DNA of 64,000 nt from Siphonodentalium dalli (Eukaryota > Mollusca > Scaphopoda > Gadilida > Siphonodentaliidae): assembly GCA_032622095.1 (NCBI GenBank), contig CP136066.1:113109319-113173318 (forward strand). Reading direction: 5' to 3'. Positions within the stretch are counted from its first letter, which is position 1. Each line of letters opens with the position of its first letter. The position numbers were made by a program, and so were the translations under genes. Of this stretch, positions 1 through 10,744 are shown one piece after another. The notes below the pieces were generated by a model. That model saw nothing but the letters and a program-made list of their open reading frames with translations. It was not told the DNA's origin and ran no database searches.

Positions 1-18
1 GGCCAACCATACCTTTAA
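1..18. mobile_element. End of a TTAA-flanked MITE, cut by the window edge
   Basis: The first bases match the inner end of the TTAA MITE family seen complete at 29152-29653 (GGCCAACCRTACCTTTAA). Only the terminal inverted repeat and its TTAA are inside the window; the rest lies to the left. Confidence 0.75.
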
Positions 19-404
19 GTTAACATCTCTTGCATAAACACATGTGTTGATTACTTATCAGAAGATCTTGAATAGCAGCAGGGCTGTGTTGAGAACTTAC
101 GATATGTCTGATTCGTCCGAGTCTGACATATATTGGCTTCACAGGGAGTAATGCATGCTCATATAATGCAAAACAAACAATAGATAGACCACTTTTGAGT
201 CATCTAGATGGTCCCATGTTAATGTATATAGCGGACAGACAGACATACGTAAATATAGATAGAGATTAGTAACAGAATAATTTTTCGACATACTACTATT
301 ATATATACTACTATTATGATCGGTGGAATATCCCAAATATTATGAAGATTTGTCTTGTATATTATCTTGGTATTTAAATGCCCATGTATATGAAATTGAC
401 GCCA
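19..404. other. No gene seen
   Basis: AT-rich sequence with no open frame that looks coding on either strand. The only longish minus-strand frame has a composition typical of chance. Confidence 0.6.
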
Positions 405-592
405 GTCGCCGAATACCAGCGATGCTATAACTCACCAGCTAACAGCCTTCCGACACAAGTCGCCGAATACCAGCGATGCTATAACTCACCAGCTAACAGC
501 CTTCCGACATAAGTCGCCGAATACCAACGATGCTATAACTCACCAGCTAACAGCCTTCCGACATAAGTCGCCGGATACCAGCGATGCTATAA
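405..592. repeat. 54-bp tandem repeat, left half
   Basis: About three and a half copies of a 54-bp unit containing GTCGCCGAATACCAGCGATG and CTCACCAGCTAACAGC. The array breaks off at 592 and resumes at 2138, because a DNA transposon has inserted into one unit. Confidence 0.95.
590..592. other. TAA target-site duplication, left
   Basis: TAA directly before the terminal inverted repeat and repeated at 2138-2140. The uninterrupted unit has a single TAA at this point (GATGCTATAACTCACC), so the duplication can be read directly. Confidence 0.9.
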
Positions 593-2137
593 GGCCCGTT
601 CCAAACGACGGATTTTTGTCGACTCGAATCTAATACCAGACCCACAATTGTATTAAATGCGTCTAAAATGCGACGTTTGAAACAATTAGATCCGTGTCAG
701 ACGCACCACAGACGAATCTCCGTCCAATTTAGACGAATCTTCGTCGGTGATGCGTTTGAAATCCGTCTTGGTTTCAAACGACGGATTTTTGTCGACTCGA
801 ATCTAATACATGTGACGAGAAGAGCCGAAAGTTTCCGAATAACGAATGCAAATGCTATGATAATGATATGATAATGGCATAATAATGAGGGAGTTCCCCT
901 TATCTGCGGAAATACCCACATGACGTCATTTGTCGCACGCTCTCTTTGTTATAAAGAAAGATATATCAACAAGAATTGCTTAGGTAACATTGTGAAAATT
1001 TTAATTATTATGGCAGTTTGATTTCTCAACGAACATGGCATGTCACTGACTCACATCTTATAATGGATATATTATCAATGATTTATAATAATTCATATAG
1101 ACCGATATTCCTCATTGTAAGGGATAGGGGTGGTAGTCTCTGATGTATACTAATTAATATATACCGGTATTACTTATTATAAGGGGTAGGGGTGGTACCA
1201 CTGATTAATAATAATTCATATATACCGGCATTACTTGTTATGATGGGTATATGGGTGGTAACCTCTTATTTATAATAATTCATATATTCAGGTATTACTT
1301 ATTATAAGGGGCAGAGTGGTAGCCTATGATTTACAATAATTTATATATACCGGTATTACTTATTATGAGGGGTAGGGATAGTAGCCTATGATTTATAATA
1401 TTCATAGATAACGCTATTCCTTATTATAAAGAATATAGGGTGGTAGCCTATGATTTATAATAATTAATATATTCCGGTATTCCTTATTATAAGGGGCAGA
1501 GTGGTAGCCTCAGATTTATAATAATTCATATAAACCGGTATTATTTATTATGAGTGGTATGGATAGTAGCCTATGAATTATAATAATTCATATATACCGG
1601 TATTCCTTATTATAAAGGATATAGGGTGGTAGCCTATGATTTATAATAATTAATATATTCCGGTAATCCTTATTATAAGTGGTAGGGGGTGGTAGTCTCT
1701 GATTTATAATAATTCTTGTATACCGGTATTTACATGCATGGTATACACATATATAGATGGCAATTGGTTGCACGATATACATTTATTTGTAGCGCCTATT
1801 ATAGTATATTATATACCTGCATGTACTATATACATCCTCATATACATCAGCACATATATTCGCGCTGCTGTCGCGCATATATATATATACATAATTTATA
1901 CTGTATTTTAGTATATATATATGTATAACATATACCGGTATATATAGGCCTCTATATCTACGCGTGACCAATTTTTGACGGTAACCGGGAATCCACCTTT
2001 AAATAAATCAACCGATGTATTAGATTCGACGCGACAAAGATGCGTCCGTCTGTAACAAAATCGACCGCAGACGCATCACCGACGGATTTAATACAATTAG
2101 ATTCGAGTCGACAAAAATCCGTCGTTTGGAACGGGCC
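593..2137. mobile_element. PIF/Harbinger-like non-autonomous DNA transposon
   Basis: A 1545-bp element with about 42 bp of perfect terminal inverted repeat, beginning GGCCCGTTCCAAACGACGG, and a 3-bp TAA target duplication. Family knowledge: PIF/Harbinger elements duplicate TWA and often have GGSC-type ends. A second copy of the TIR sequence lies subterminally at about 773-810 and, inverted and diverged, near 2018-2045, so each end has a nested double TIR. No transposase frame is present. The middle holds a 62-bp tandem array and a TA-rich stretch (about 1740-1960). The 54-bp array on both sides gives the empty site. Confidence 0.85.
1079..1730. repeat. 62-bp minisatellite inside the Harbinger-like element
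   Basis: Roughly ten diverged copies of a 62-bp unit with the pattern TTATAATAATTCATATA, CCGGTATTACTTATTAT, AAGGGGTAGGGGTGGTAG. It lies wholly between the terminal repeats of the transposon and so travels with it. Small frames across it are by-products of the repeat. Confidence 0.9.
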
Positions 2138-2330
2138 TAACTCACCTGCTAACAGCCTTCCGACATAAGTCGCCGAATACCAGCGATGCTATAACTCACC
2201 AGCTAACAGCCTTCCCACATAAGTCGCCGAATACCAGCGATGCTATAACTCACCAGCTAACAGCATTCCGACATAAGTCGCCGAATACCAGCGATGCTAT
2301 AACTCACCAGCTAACAGTCTTCCGACATAC
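2138..2330. repeat. 54-bp tandem repeat, right half
   Basis: Continuation of the array at 405-592, about three and a half more copies, starting with the duplicated TAA. The last unit decays after CTTCCGACATA near 2330. Confidence 0.93.
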
Positions 2331-2589
2331 GCCAAAAAGAGCGCACGAGGATGTCGTTAGTCCTTATGGAATCACGGTTGGTAAATTCGGGTTTGTGATC
2401 GAACAATTATACAACAAAACCACTGCGCATACAGCATGTATCATTATACATTGTGTTGCATACAACTACATGCCACAACGTATGGAGGAAAATACAGATA
2501 TATATATAAACACACCATCGCACAAATAAACTAACGCCGGTATGTCCTCTATTGTTGTCTTGGCGTCTTCGTAATGGATATCATATATA

Positions 2590-2760
2590 TAATAGATCAC
2601 CTCAACGAGTGTTTTCATATTTAAGAAGAGCGGCGTTAGTCTTGATTGGAAGTTATTCAGTCTATTCACGAGCGCGAGAGAGTATAATTAATAACTCCAA
2701 ATCAAGACTAACATCTCCCTTCTTAATTATGAAGACACGAGTGAGATAATCTATCCAATT
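2590..2760. mobile_element. Decayed foldback (inverted-repeat) element
   Basis: Two arms of about 60 bp, roughly 2598-2660 and 2685-2749, are reverse complements with scattered differences (GTTAGTCTTGATT in the left arm, AATCAAGACTAAC in the right), separated by a short loop. No protein is encoded. This is the form of an old palindromic MITE. Confidence 0.7.
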
Positions 2761-2865
2761 TAGACGATTCATGATTGCCGATTATATCCGATTCATTAGT
2801 CATGACCTACATGTAGGTGGCGACATAAACAAAATAAGGTATGTTTTGCTTAAGTTTAAATTGGC

Positions 2866-2882
2866 GGGGGGGGGGGGGGGGG
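2866..2882. repeat. Poly-G tract
   Basis: Seventeen consecutive G residues. The surrounding 2883-3285 holds no gene that I can support. Confidence 0.95.
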
Positions 2883-3394
2883 CACTATTGAGCCTTGCCA
2901 AGAACGCGATGATGTAAATTAAGGGCAATACAGTACTGAGTTGGTAATGAAAGATAAAACTTATTCTGAATAGCTGATTCATGGTCCAAAGTCTGAACAT
3001 ATTAGTATTATGAAAGGGGAGGTCAAGTGACCAATTTTGAATGAGGATTTCCATGCAAATCTCCGCAGCAAAAATTATATATGAAGCATTGTCTGGGCAC
3101 CAAAGCAGCCATAGCATAAAACAGACATACCATTTAACTGGCAGCTACGCTTGGTTAATTACCAATTTTTGCTATAAATTTATTTTTGAGAATTTATTTC
3201 TGGAATTACAAACTTGCCTATTTAAAAAAAAATAATATAAAATTAAAAAATAAATACATTCTAATACTTTCTAATGAAATATATAGTCTAAACCGACCCG
3301 CCAAGAAAGGAAACATTCAACACTGATTCCAAGAGTATTACAAGAACGACAAAAGCGTTTGGTTGAATTGATAAGCCACATGTAAATGGAGATC

Positions 3395-3735
3395 TGCCCA
3401 GCAATGACAACGCCGATGAGACTGACGACGGAGAGGCTGACAATATTTCAAATAACCAACAGTTCGTCGAGACTGCTTCTGGACTGTTGTCCCCGTTATA
3501 CGAAAACTGGTCGAATTCCACCAGGAGAACATCTTTATTGCTTTCTTGTTTTCCGTTGTAGCAGGCAGCTTCCCCATGGAAAACATAGCTTACCTGTTAG
3601 TTCTGGACGGTGTAAGATGGTTCGCGTGTCCAGTAACATCCCAGAAGCAGTAACAACCCTGCAGCAATACTGTTCTGGCAAATGTGATTCAGACTGTTTC
3701 ACTGGAAATTCCTTAGGTTTATGTCAGGTGTAAGA
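3395..3735 (+). pseudogene. Decayed coding fragment of an uncharacterised protein
   Basis: Two plus-strand frames together look coding. About 3395-3545 gives an acidic Asn/Asp-rich stretch. From about 3507 to 3654 a shifted frame gives a hydrophobic segment containing MENIAYLLVLDGVRWFACP, followed by a stop. From memory, a segment like this (NIAYLL..D..RWF) occurs in the long uncharacterised invertebrate protein family also represented at 19721-23312, but I cannot align it here. Frames are broken by at least one shift and stops, and no start, splice site or promoter is evident. This is a fossil fragment, and the family assignment is weak. Confidence 0.35.
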
Positions 3736-4229
3736 AGTCTTGATCATCTGCTAGAATATCCAGACAACAGAGGAGCCATCCGACCATGCGATTCTAGACC
3801 ATGGCTCAACTTGGGAATGAGTTTTTTTTTTGCTGAGCAATGAATAGAATGAAAGAGAAGGAAAGCCAAAAAGTTACAGTAAAGGTCTTCTACTGTGTAG
3901 ATGAACTTATTTTTAAAAGTGAAACATTTCACCAATAAATGTGGGCTGCAGGATGTGCGGATGGAAATTTGAACGTCTTCTCACATAGGCATGTTTGATA
4001 CTCTTTCAGGTGACCTCTTGTGTGTGCCTCCGTCGCGTAATATTCCTGGTGAATTCTTTCTCACAGATTGTATATGTAAACGTGATTGATTCCGTTTATG
4101 CGAATCTCCTGGTGGTAGGCGAGATATCACTTTGCCGTGAAATACTTGTGGCACCTTTCGCAGACGACTGGTTTACATGGCTGCTGGCAGTCATGACTGG
4201 CAGCCATGTTTTATAACGGATTTTGGAAA
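3736..4229. other. No gene seen
   Basis: Single-copy-looking AT-rich DNA. One plus-strand frame near 3995-4216 is short and shows no recognisable domain. Confidence 0.5.
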
Positions 4230-4882
4230 TAATCGATGGCTCCCATCTAAAGGTAATCACGAAGATCCATATGAAGTTTGGTGACGATTGGACGAGGGAT
4301 GTAGCATGTAGGGTGTGTCGAAGGATTTAGTCAGGCAAAGAGTAAAATCAAAGATGGCCACTGACAGCCATGTTATTAAACGAATTTCTGGAATAGTCGA
4401 TGGCCCCCGCCTAGAAGTCACCATGAAGATCCATATAAAGTTTGGTAATGATCGGATGAGGGATGTGGTTTGTAGGGTGTGCCAAAGGATTTAGTCATGC
4501 GAAGAGTTAAATCCAAGATGGCTGCCGGCGGATGAGGGATGTGGCCTATAGGGTGAGGTGAGCCAAAGGATTTAGCCGATTTAGCTGATGCCAGCCATAT
4601 TTTTCATCTAAAATCGTTAAGATTTGATAGCTCCCATCTAGAAGGGATCCTAAACATGCCTATAAATTTTCAAAAATATTTATACACTAAATACGGGCTG
4701 CAGGGTGTTCCAATGGATTCAAATTTGAAATTCAAAATGGCTGCCGGCGGCCAAGTTGTTTAACGAATTTCGGGAAAAGTTGATAAATTGATGCCTCCCA
4801 TCTAGAGGTCACCACGATTATACATATCAAATTTGGTGATGATCGGATGAGGGATGCGGCCTGTAGGGTGAGCCAACTGAAA
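4230..4882. repeat. Interspersed repeat with internal ~190-bp modules
   Basis: Degenerate modules recur, each with AAGATGGCTGCCGGCGG, a 'GCCATGTTTTT' stretch, CTCCCATCTAGAGGTCACC, AAGTTTGGTGAYGATCGGAT and GAGGGATGTGGCCTGTAGGG. The same modules are found at 42900-43740, so this is a dispersed family. No protein-coding frame spans the modules. Confidence 0.8.
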
Positions 4883-5152
4883 CTGTTGACGGACGGACCC
4901 GCGCACTGGCCAGAGTATACTTGTGGGGTGACCGCACATACCTATGAATACTTGTGGGATGCGATCTTTTGTTTGAGTAAATTGTGGGGTGCAACCCACA
5001 ACTGACGATTTTTTAATCTGTTGACGGACGGACCCGCGCACTGGCCAGAGTATACTTGTGGGGTGACCGCACATACCTATGAATACTTGTGGGATGCGAT
5101 CTTTTGTTTGAGTAAATTGTGGGGTGCAACCCACAACTGACGATTTTTTAAG
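4883..5152. repeat. 135-bp direct tandem duplication
   Basis: Two almost identical 135-bp units (4883-5017 and 5018-5152), each beginning CTGTTGACGGACGGACC. Because 135 is a multiple of three, a minus-strand frame stays open across both, which explains the 132-residue frame there. It is not a gene. Confidence 0.93.
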
Positions 5153-5285
5153 GGGGGTAGCAGGAAGACAGCCCGATCGGGCTAGGCTAACCCCCAACAA
5201 TATACAACATTACCTTTTATGTGTTACTGCCATTGTATTATTCATGTGTATATTGTAAATAAATTATCCTATCCTATCCTAGGCT
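5153..5285 (+). mobile_element. Probable 3' end of a non-LTR retrotransposon with a (TATCC)n tail
   Basis: The stretch ends in AATAAATTATCCTATCCTAT, that is, a polyadenylation-like AATAAA followed by a short TATCC repeat. Several LINE clades end in short tandem repeats. No coding sequence of this element remains here, so the assignment is tentative. Confidence 0.4.
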
Positions 5286-5289
5286 AATA

Positions 5290-6053
5290 TCCGGAGGAGA
5301 AATTCACTTATCTCTTTCTTCAAGTTGTTGATAGATCACACAGCCTATGGTGATAGTGGGTGTTGTAAATTTTGTAACAAGCTATACCGGTGCTTAATTA
5401 ATCATGTATTAATAGAATGTGCATATACATGTATTGCAAATGCACGCAACGCAATTTGGTATGATATCATCAACACATTCGGAATAAACGTCTTCATATT
5501 CCTAGATTCCCTACCTAAGTGCTCGCAACTAGCAGTATTTTTGGGAAAAGTTTCCTCTGAAGTTCTTGAAGATGAAACTAACTATTTTCATTTCGTCTTA
5601 CGATTCTTTGCAAAAGCGAGCATAAAACTATGGTATTGCTTCCACCTTCAACATGATGGCCGTTATTCGGATACCATTATACCTGATCAACAACCAATTT
5701 ATGTATAACCACCAATAGAAGCAGCTAGTGCATGTAGTATTCTCTCATCTGTTCTTCTGTGTGAATGTTTGTCTGAGTGGTTAACATGAGTGTGAGTGTG
5801 TGCGCGTGTGTATGGGGGGGGGGGTAAAAATTATTGTGTGTGATGCTGGGTATACCAGGTGTATATATGTCAAAGTTAGATTGTTAGTGGATGTCTCTGT
5901 GTGATTGTGGTATACATGTGCGACTTTGCATTATGTGGGTGCCAAAACTAACTGTAAATATTTTGGATATTTCCTTGTTATTATGTAACATTTTGTCCAT
6001 GTCAGTATTTGTATATATGTTTGCTTTTGTGATGCCAATGGAGGACAATAAAG

Positions 6054-6098
<45 letters not shown>

Positions 6099-6104
6099 AA
6101 CTGG
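5290..6104 (+). mobile_element. 5'-truncated LINE: ORF2 C-terminus and 3' UTR
   Basis: An open frame to 5708 carries a Cys-x2-Cys ... His ... Cys arrangement (CKFCNK ... NHVLIEC, near 5355-5420), the zinc-binding motif that closes many non-LTR retrotransposon ORF2 proteins, followed by about 95 residues. After the stop comes a non-coding 3' part ending in GACAATAAAGATATATA and a TA microsatellite. The endonuclease and reverse transcriptase are absent, so this is a typical 5'-truncated insertion. The clade cannot be set from this piece. Confidence 0.55.
6053..6104. repeat. (TA)n microsatellite
   Basis: About 24 TA units with one interruption, directly after the AATAAAGA end of the LINE fragment, so it probably is or grew from the element's tail. 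Confidence 0.95.
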
Positions 6105-6244
6105 ACTCCATGAACAAAGGATTGACATCATAACCATGTTTAATTCAAATTCATTAACAAATGAGAGGCCGATCACGATCGGCAGATGTTTAACCCATAC
6201 CATATCGATAGTGATTAGCTATTTTCAGCTTTGATCTCTAAAAT

Positions 6245-6790
6245 CCTATTTTTGTTAAAAAAGGGCCATAACCCCATTACCCATATTTGAATTATATCTG
6301 TGTTTTGGGCTGATAAACTCACATACCAAATTTGGTTTCGATCAGATAAATTTGTTTTGAGTTATTGCAGCATGCGTGAATTCTAAGTCGAAGAAGTGCC
6401 ATAACTTCGTAAAAAAATTGGATCAAACTCAAATTCGAATTCGATCTGTATTTTGGGCTGAGAAACTCACTTACTAAATTTGGTTTCAATCAGATAAATC
6501 TGTTTTGAGTTATTGCGGCATGTGTGAATTCTAAGTCGAAGAAGGGCCATAACTCCGCAAAAAAACCTCTGATCAAACCCACATTCGAACTCAAACTTGG
6601 GCTGAGAAACACATATATAAAATTTGGTTCTGATCGAATAAACAATGTTTGCATTATCGCACCATGCGTAACGTGTCTATGGACAGATGGACAGAGAGAC
6701 AGATGGACGAACGACGATTGGTCAATCTGGACGTCGACACTATGTGTACCATACTATGGTATGGGTACACATAAAAATCAAAATAAATGA
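6245..6790 (+). repeat. Interspersed repeat, copy 1, with 3' hairpin
   Basis: Two to three internal units of about 140-148 bp contain AAGGGCCATAAC, AAATTTGGTTTCRATCAGATAA and GTGAATTCTAAGTCGAAGAA. The 3' end has GGACAGATGGACAGAGAGAC and then a hairpin with arms TATGTGTACCATAC / GTATGGGTACACATA at about 6739-6771, followed by A-rich sequence. The same end occurs at 8100-8193. I see no coding capacity. This type of repeat is familiar from molluscan genomes, which supports the organism guess. Confidence 0.75.
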
Positions 6791-7069
6791 ATGATTCAAT
6801 AGGGGCAAAGAGTGCGTCAAAATAATCTAATATAAAATGAGATATGTCAGATAAAAGGTATTTCTGTTAAAGTATCAGGAATTGAGAAAGGTTAATTTTT
6901 AACTACAAAAATCCATGCAAGTGAAGGAGGAGAAACCTGTATATAGAATAGAATGATCAAATCAAGAATATAAAATATCATAAAATTGATGACCAGGGTT
7001 AATAATTTTAACTCTATAAAATTAGGGCACTGTACCAGGTATGTCACTTGAATATTGCATTGATTATTG

Positions 7070-7166
7070 AATATTGAATTATTGAATATTGCAATATAAT
7101 TATTGCAATTATATAATTATTGCAATTGAATTATTGATTATTGAATATTGCAATATATCATTGGAG
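7070..7166. repeat. ATTGAATATTGCAAT-rich degenerate array
   Basis: Short imperfect repeats of GATTATTGAATATTGCAATA and relatives. Around it (6791-7069 and 7167-7680) I see no gene. Confidence 0.8.
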
Positions 7167-7789
7167 AGATACAAGTCTGTAAACAGCAGAAACCAGAGTC
7201 TATGTGGGAGTTAATAAACTCTGGGCCACCACTCAGATGGCTATTAATATCACTTCATTTCTGCAGTACATTGAGCTGTGAAATCAGATTAATAGCACAT
7301 CAAATTGGACTGTGAGACTTTATAAAAATTAACAAACACTGCAAAACCCAGATTATGATAGGCTTCTCTGAGTACAGCAAGCTCCATCAATTACTTTTTG
7401 ATAAACAATTATTGCCAGTGTTGTTTGTCTGCCTCCAACTAGCAAGAGGGGATGTTATTATATTTCTAATAGAGTTGTCCACCAGTCCACCATATAGCTT
7501 TTAAAATGGCTTTGGAGTATAACAAATGTACTCTCAACGCTGCATATTGGATATTCACATGATAATATATTGATAGCATTATATTAAATGCAACTATTGC
7601 AATAAAATCTTCATATAGGACATCACACCTAATTAATGTACAAAACTATCAAAGAGAGTGTTCGTTAATAACCCTGGTTCAAGAGCATAAGGGTTAATTA
7701 ATCACAACTAAAATCCATACAGATGAAGAGTGTGCTAAGGAAAACCTTGATAAGAAATATGAGGTCAATCAGAAGAAACATATTTGACT

Positions 7790-8215
7790 TATTGCTTTGG
7801 ATGGCATGTGTGTGAAAGGGTTAATTATTTCTAATCCGACCAACCAATCTATACCAAAAAATATACAGGTGAGCCATGTGTCATCATAAACCTGCATATA
7901 AAATGTGAACACAATCGGACAAAAAATACATGAGTTATGGCATCGGATATAACATGACCAGGTATGGATGGAAAGTGTTAATCATTTCTAAACTGATCAA
8001 CCGATCGATACCAAAAACTATACAGGTGAGGGGTAAACGTGCACATAAAATTTGAACACGATCCGATAAAAAAAATACTTGAGCAACCGAATCGGATAGC
8101 AAGTGTCTCCGGACAGACGGGCGGACAGACGGCGGATGGTTGATCCGGACGTCGGCATTATGTGTACCATACATGGTATGGGTACACATAAAAACCAAGC
8201 CGATTCTTATCATAA
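7790..8215 (+). repeat. Interspersed repeat, copy 2, with 3' hairpin
   Basis: Shares with 6245-6790 the GGACAGACGGGCGGACAGAC run, the GGACGTCGRCAYTATGTGTA junction and the terminal hairpin (TATGTGTACCATACATGGTA..., about 8159-8190) followed by an A-rich tail. Its body contains two units with AACCRATCKATACCAAAAA and TACAGGTGAG. No coding frame is present. Confidence 0.75.
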
Positions 8216-8891
8216 GGTTGAAATATTCATCAAATGTGGATATATAAACACCTCACATTAGCATGTTCCAGGCTAATAATTCAGATGTGCTATAATTAGA
8301 ATATGATGACATTTTGGGAATATAATCTCTTATATATGACCAAAATATATTATAACCAATGATTTCATCAGTGGCTGAATGCTTGCATTGACACCAATTG
8401 AATGGAAAGAGTGGACTTTCTAAAAATCAGTGAGTTCACTAAGAGGGAACATGTTCACATATGCTGCGCATTTGGTCATGTAGTGAATAACGAAACTAAA
8501 CGACGTGGCACTCTGTCGGCAGCCTCGTGGATGTCTGGATTCCACTGTCTACGAATTACAATGAGTGTACAGAGCCTTGTCGTGGCATAGGGATGCATGC
8601 ATAACTCAGCTGTTCTTCACTCTTTCACTCTTCACACTAATATATGGATCTTTAAGAGTTTTCTACACTCATAACGGTTTTTTTCACTTTTGAATTAAGC
8701 ACAATCTCCGCACAAATGGTGCCCACGCAAGCTTGCAAGCCCCTTTCGTCAGTCATACTAGGCTGAATACACATGTAAAATTATTTCCCTACAATCGGCA
8801 ACAGGGTTCATGAGATACAGTGTAGTATGTAATTACTATTGTTCAAGTGCTTATTTGAAGTGATGGATACAGTTCGATCGAACTTCAAAGG
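8216..8891. other. No gene seen
   Basis: A 62-residue frame at 8402-8590 has no recognisable features. No repeat arms were found. Confidence 0.5.
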
Positions 8892-9217
8892 TTAAAGGCA
8901 CGGGCGGCGTTCGTTGCAGAAGTATTCATATTTGTTCAAATCGCCATCAACAGAAGGAATATTAAAAAATATATAGTTTTGTTCATATGCCAAACATAAT
9001 CAGCGCGTAAATAGTATATTGTCGTCAAGACGTGCGATGGTGTGCGTAAACAAGAGCCAGCTCGTAACACAGTGCAATTATATTGGCTAATCACACACAC
9101 ATGATATAAACGCTCTTTATTAATTCCATATCAGGAAAACAGTATAAACAGTATAAACAAATAACGCTCTTTATGTTTACCATATCCGGATCTAAACAAA
9201 AGCCAGGTAACGTAACG

Positions 9218-9249
<32 letters not shown>

Positions 9250-9415
9250 TAACAAAGGAAAACATTTGACAATAACATACTGTTTATGCCATATTTCTGA
9301 TTGGTATAAGAGCAAAGTCTGTCTATAATTTACTATTCTTTCTGTTTATGGCGGTTTTTGACGGAGGTGAATATTTTAACAGCAAACCCACCGCCAACGC
9401 CGTCCGTATCTTTAA
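8892..9415. mobile_element. TTAA-flanked MITE, copy 1
   Basis: Begins TTAAAGGCACGGGCGG and ends CCGTCCGTATCTTTAA. The ends are imperfect inverted repeats of about 20 bp inside TTAA. The centre has ATAAACGCTCTTTAT and AACGCTCTTTATGTTTACC, the hallmark of the family (also 29152, 30576, 48450, 52432, and split at 26464/27811/37776). Family knowledge: TTAA targets with TTAAAGG ends are typical of T2/Kolobok-type MITEs. A poly-T run (9219-9246) is a later expansion. A small frame crossing the right end is chance. Confidence 0.85.
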
Positions 9416-10385
9416 ACACCATTATACGTAGACTTCGAGTATCCTGCGCAATTACTCACTTCGGTAAATCATTAAAATTTTATTGCTTCCTCAATAAAGT
9501 TATCGATAGTTTGTTTTTCAGTATCCTAAAATATTCTCATCTTTTCCTCATTGTTTCTATTTGGTACAGATTGATTATTATTTTGCTAGCTCAACAAAGC
9601 TGTAATATAAAACGAGTTTCTGGCATTCCATTCATTCAAAAATGTTGTCTTTCACGTTCTAGGTCTGATTTAAATCATTGTCATTCACAAACTAAATTAT
9701 CCTCCTGTCCAGTTCAATGCTACAATGTTCGGGGATTGTTTGCGTTTATGTCTGGATTGGGGGGGGGGTAATATTTGGGACCCACCCACCCTGGCAACGC
9801 AAATCTCCTGGCATATCTCGGAAAACCACCCCTCCACCGGGACAGGAATATGACTCTTATTTTATCTGGTTTAACTCTCTTTCAGGATTACTCGTTTATG
9901 TTGCAGTTCACAGATGATAATTGGAATTTCACATTAATTCCTCATATATGAGGGCGCTTACAGACAGATTTCTCACTCGGAATTCCGTAATATTAATATG
10001 GCTTTGCGCGTTTAATATGATTACGCAAGCCTCTCTCTCCATATAATTATATTGAACGAAAATCAACAGTATAGATACTTTATATAGCAATATCAATACG
10101 ATGGTTCATACGATCAAAATGATGATATATTACACCAAATCCAGATGTAAAGTATCGTACGGCAGTCGCATGCAGTGAATACATGTGAAAATATCTAAAC
10201 GGTCTGTAGAATCATCATCACTAATGCTGATTGAGATGTCGCATGTTGAAACCATTGTTATGTAAACATTTCGGTTACAGTGAAGGTCATTTTTATCAAC
10301 AAGCATCACCATATGCAATTGCAAACAAATGTTTTAGTTGAACATCTATATTTACTGGAATAGTTTGTCATTACTCTGGTCGTTG
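9416..10385. other. No gene seen
   Basis: Contains a G tract near 9759-9768 and AT-rich DNA. Frames here are short and show no domain. Confidence 0.5.
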
Positions 10386-10387
10386 TA

Positions 10388-10501
10388 CAGTGAGTGGAGA
10401 GTTTTCCGATGAATGGCAACAAGCGATATTTCCGACTAAATCCTGAAAAGTTACCCATAATTCTGCTGTGGTTAAGGAGTCGATTAATTAGAGCATTACT
10501 G
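10388..10501. mobile_element. TA-flanked foldback MITE with lost left arm
   Basis: About 100 bp match the right two-thirds of the complete element at 55272-55426 (CCGATGAATGGCAACAAG, TTTCCGACTAAATCCTGAAA, and the right end CATTACTG followed by TA). The left terminal arm is replaced by a few unrelated bases, so the copy is internally deleted. Confidence 0.75.
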
Positions 10502-10552
10502 TAGATCTTCATAATTTGACCAGAATTTGCTCAACTCAAAATGACTGGCACT

Positions 10553-10734
10553 GCTAAGTCCGATTTTTGTATCAACCCATATTTCCTTGATCATTTTTCA
10601 AATTTATTGATTATAATAATGTGATACATGATGGAAAGAGCTCTAAGAGCTCTTTCAATCAATGTATCACATTATTATAATCAATAAATTTGAAAAATGA
10701 TCAAGGAAATATGGGTTGATACAAAAATCGGACT
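10553..10734. mobile_element. 182-bp near-perfect palindrome (young foldback element)
   Basis: The left arm, starting AAGTCCGATTTTTGTATCAA, is the reverse complement of the right arm almost without mismatch over about 85 bp, with a minimal centre at GAAAGAGCTCTAAGAGCTCT. TGGCACT stands on both sides (10546-10552 and 10735-10741), which may be a 7-bp target duplication. There is no coding sequence. The near identity of the arms means the structure is recent or kept homogeneous. Confidence 0.85.
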
Positions 10735-10744
10735 TGGCACTAAA

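Noticed and set aside
4802-5200. 132-residue minus-strand frame with an internal duplication
   Set aside because: Explained by the 135-bp direct duplication, which is a multiple of three.
5884-6203. Several frames across 5.9-6.2 kb
   Set aside because: Tyr/Ile runs come from the TA microsatellite and the rest is LINE 3' UTR.
9358-9771. 137-residue plus frame
   Set aside because: It starts inside the right end of a MITE and ends in a G tract; no domain.
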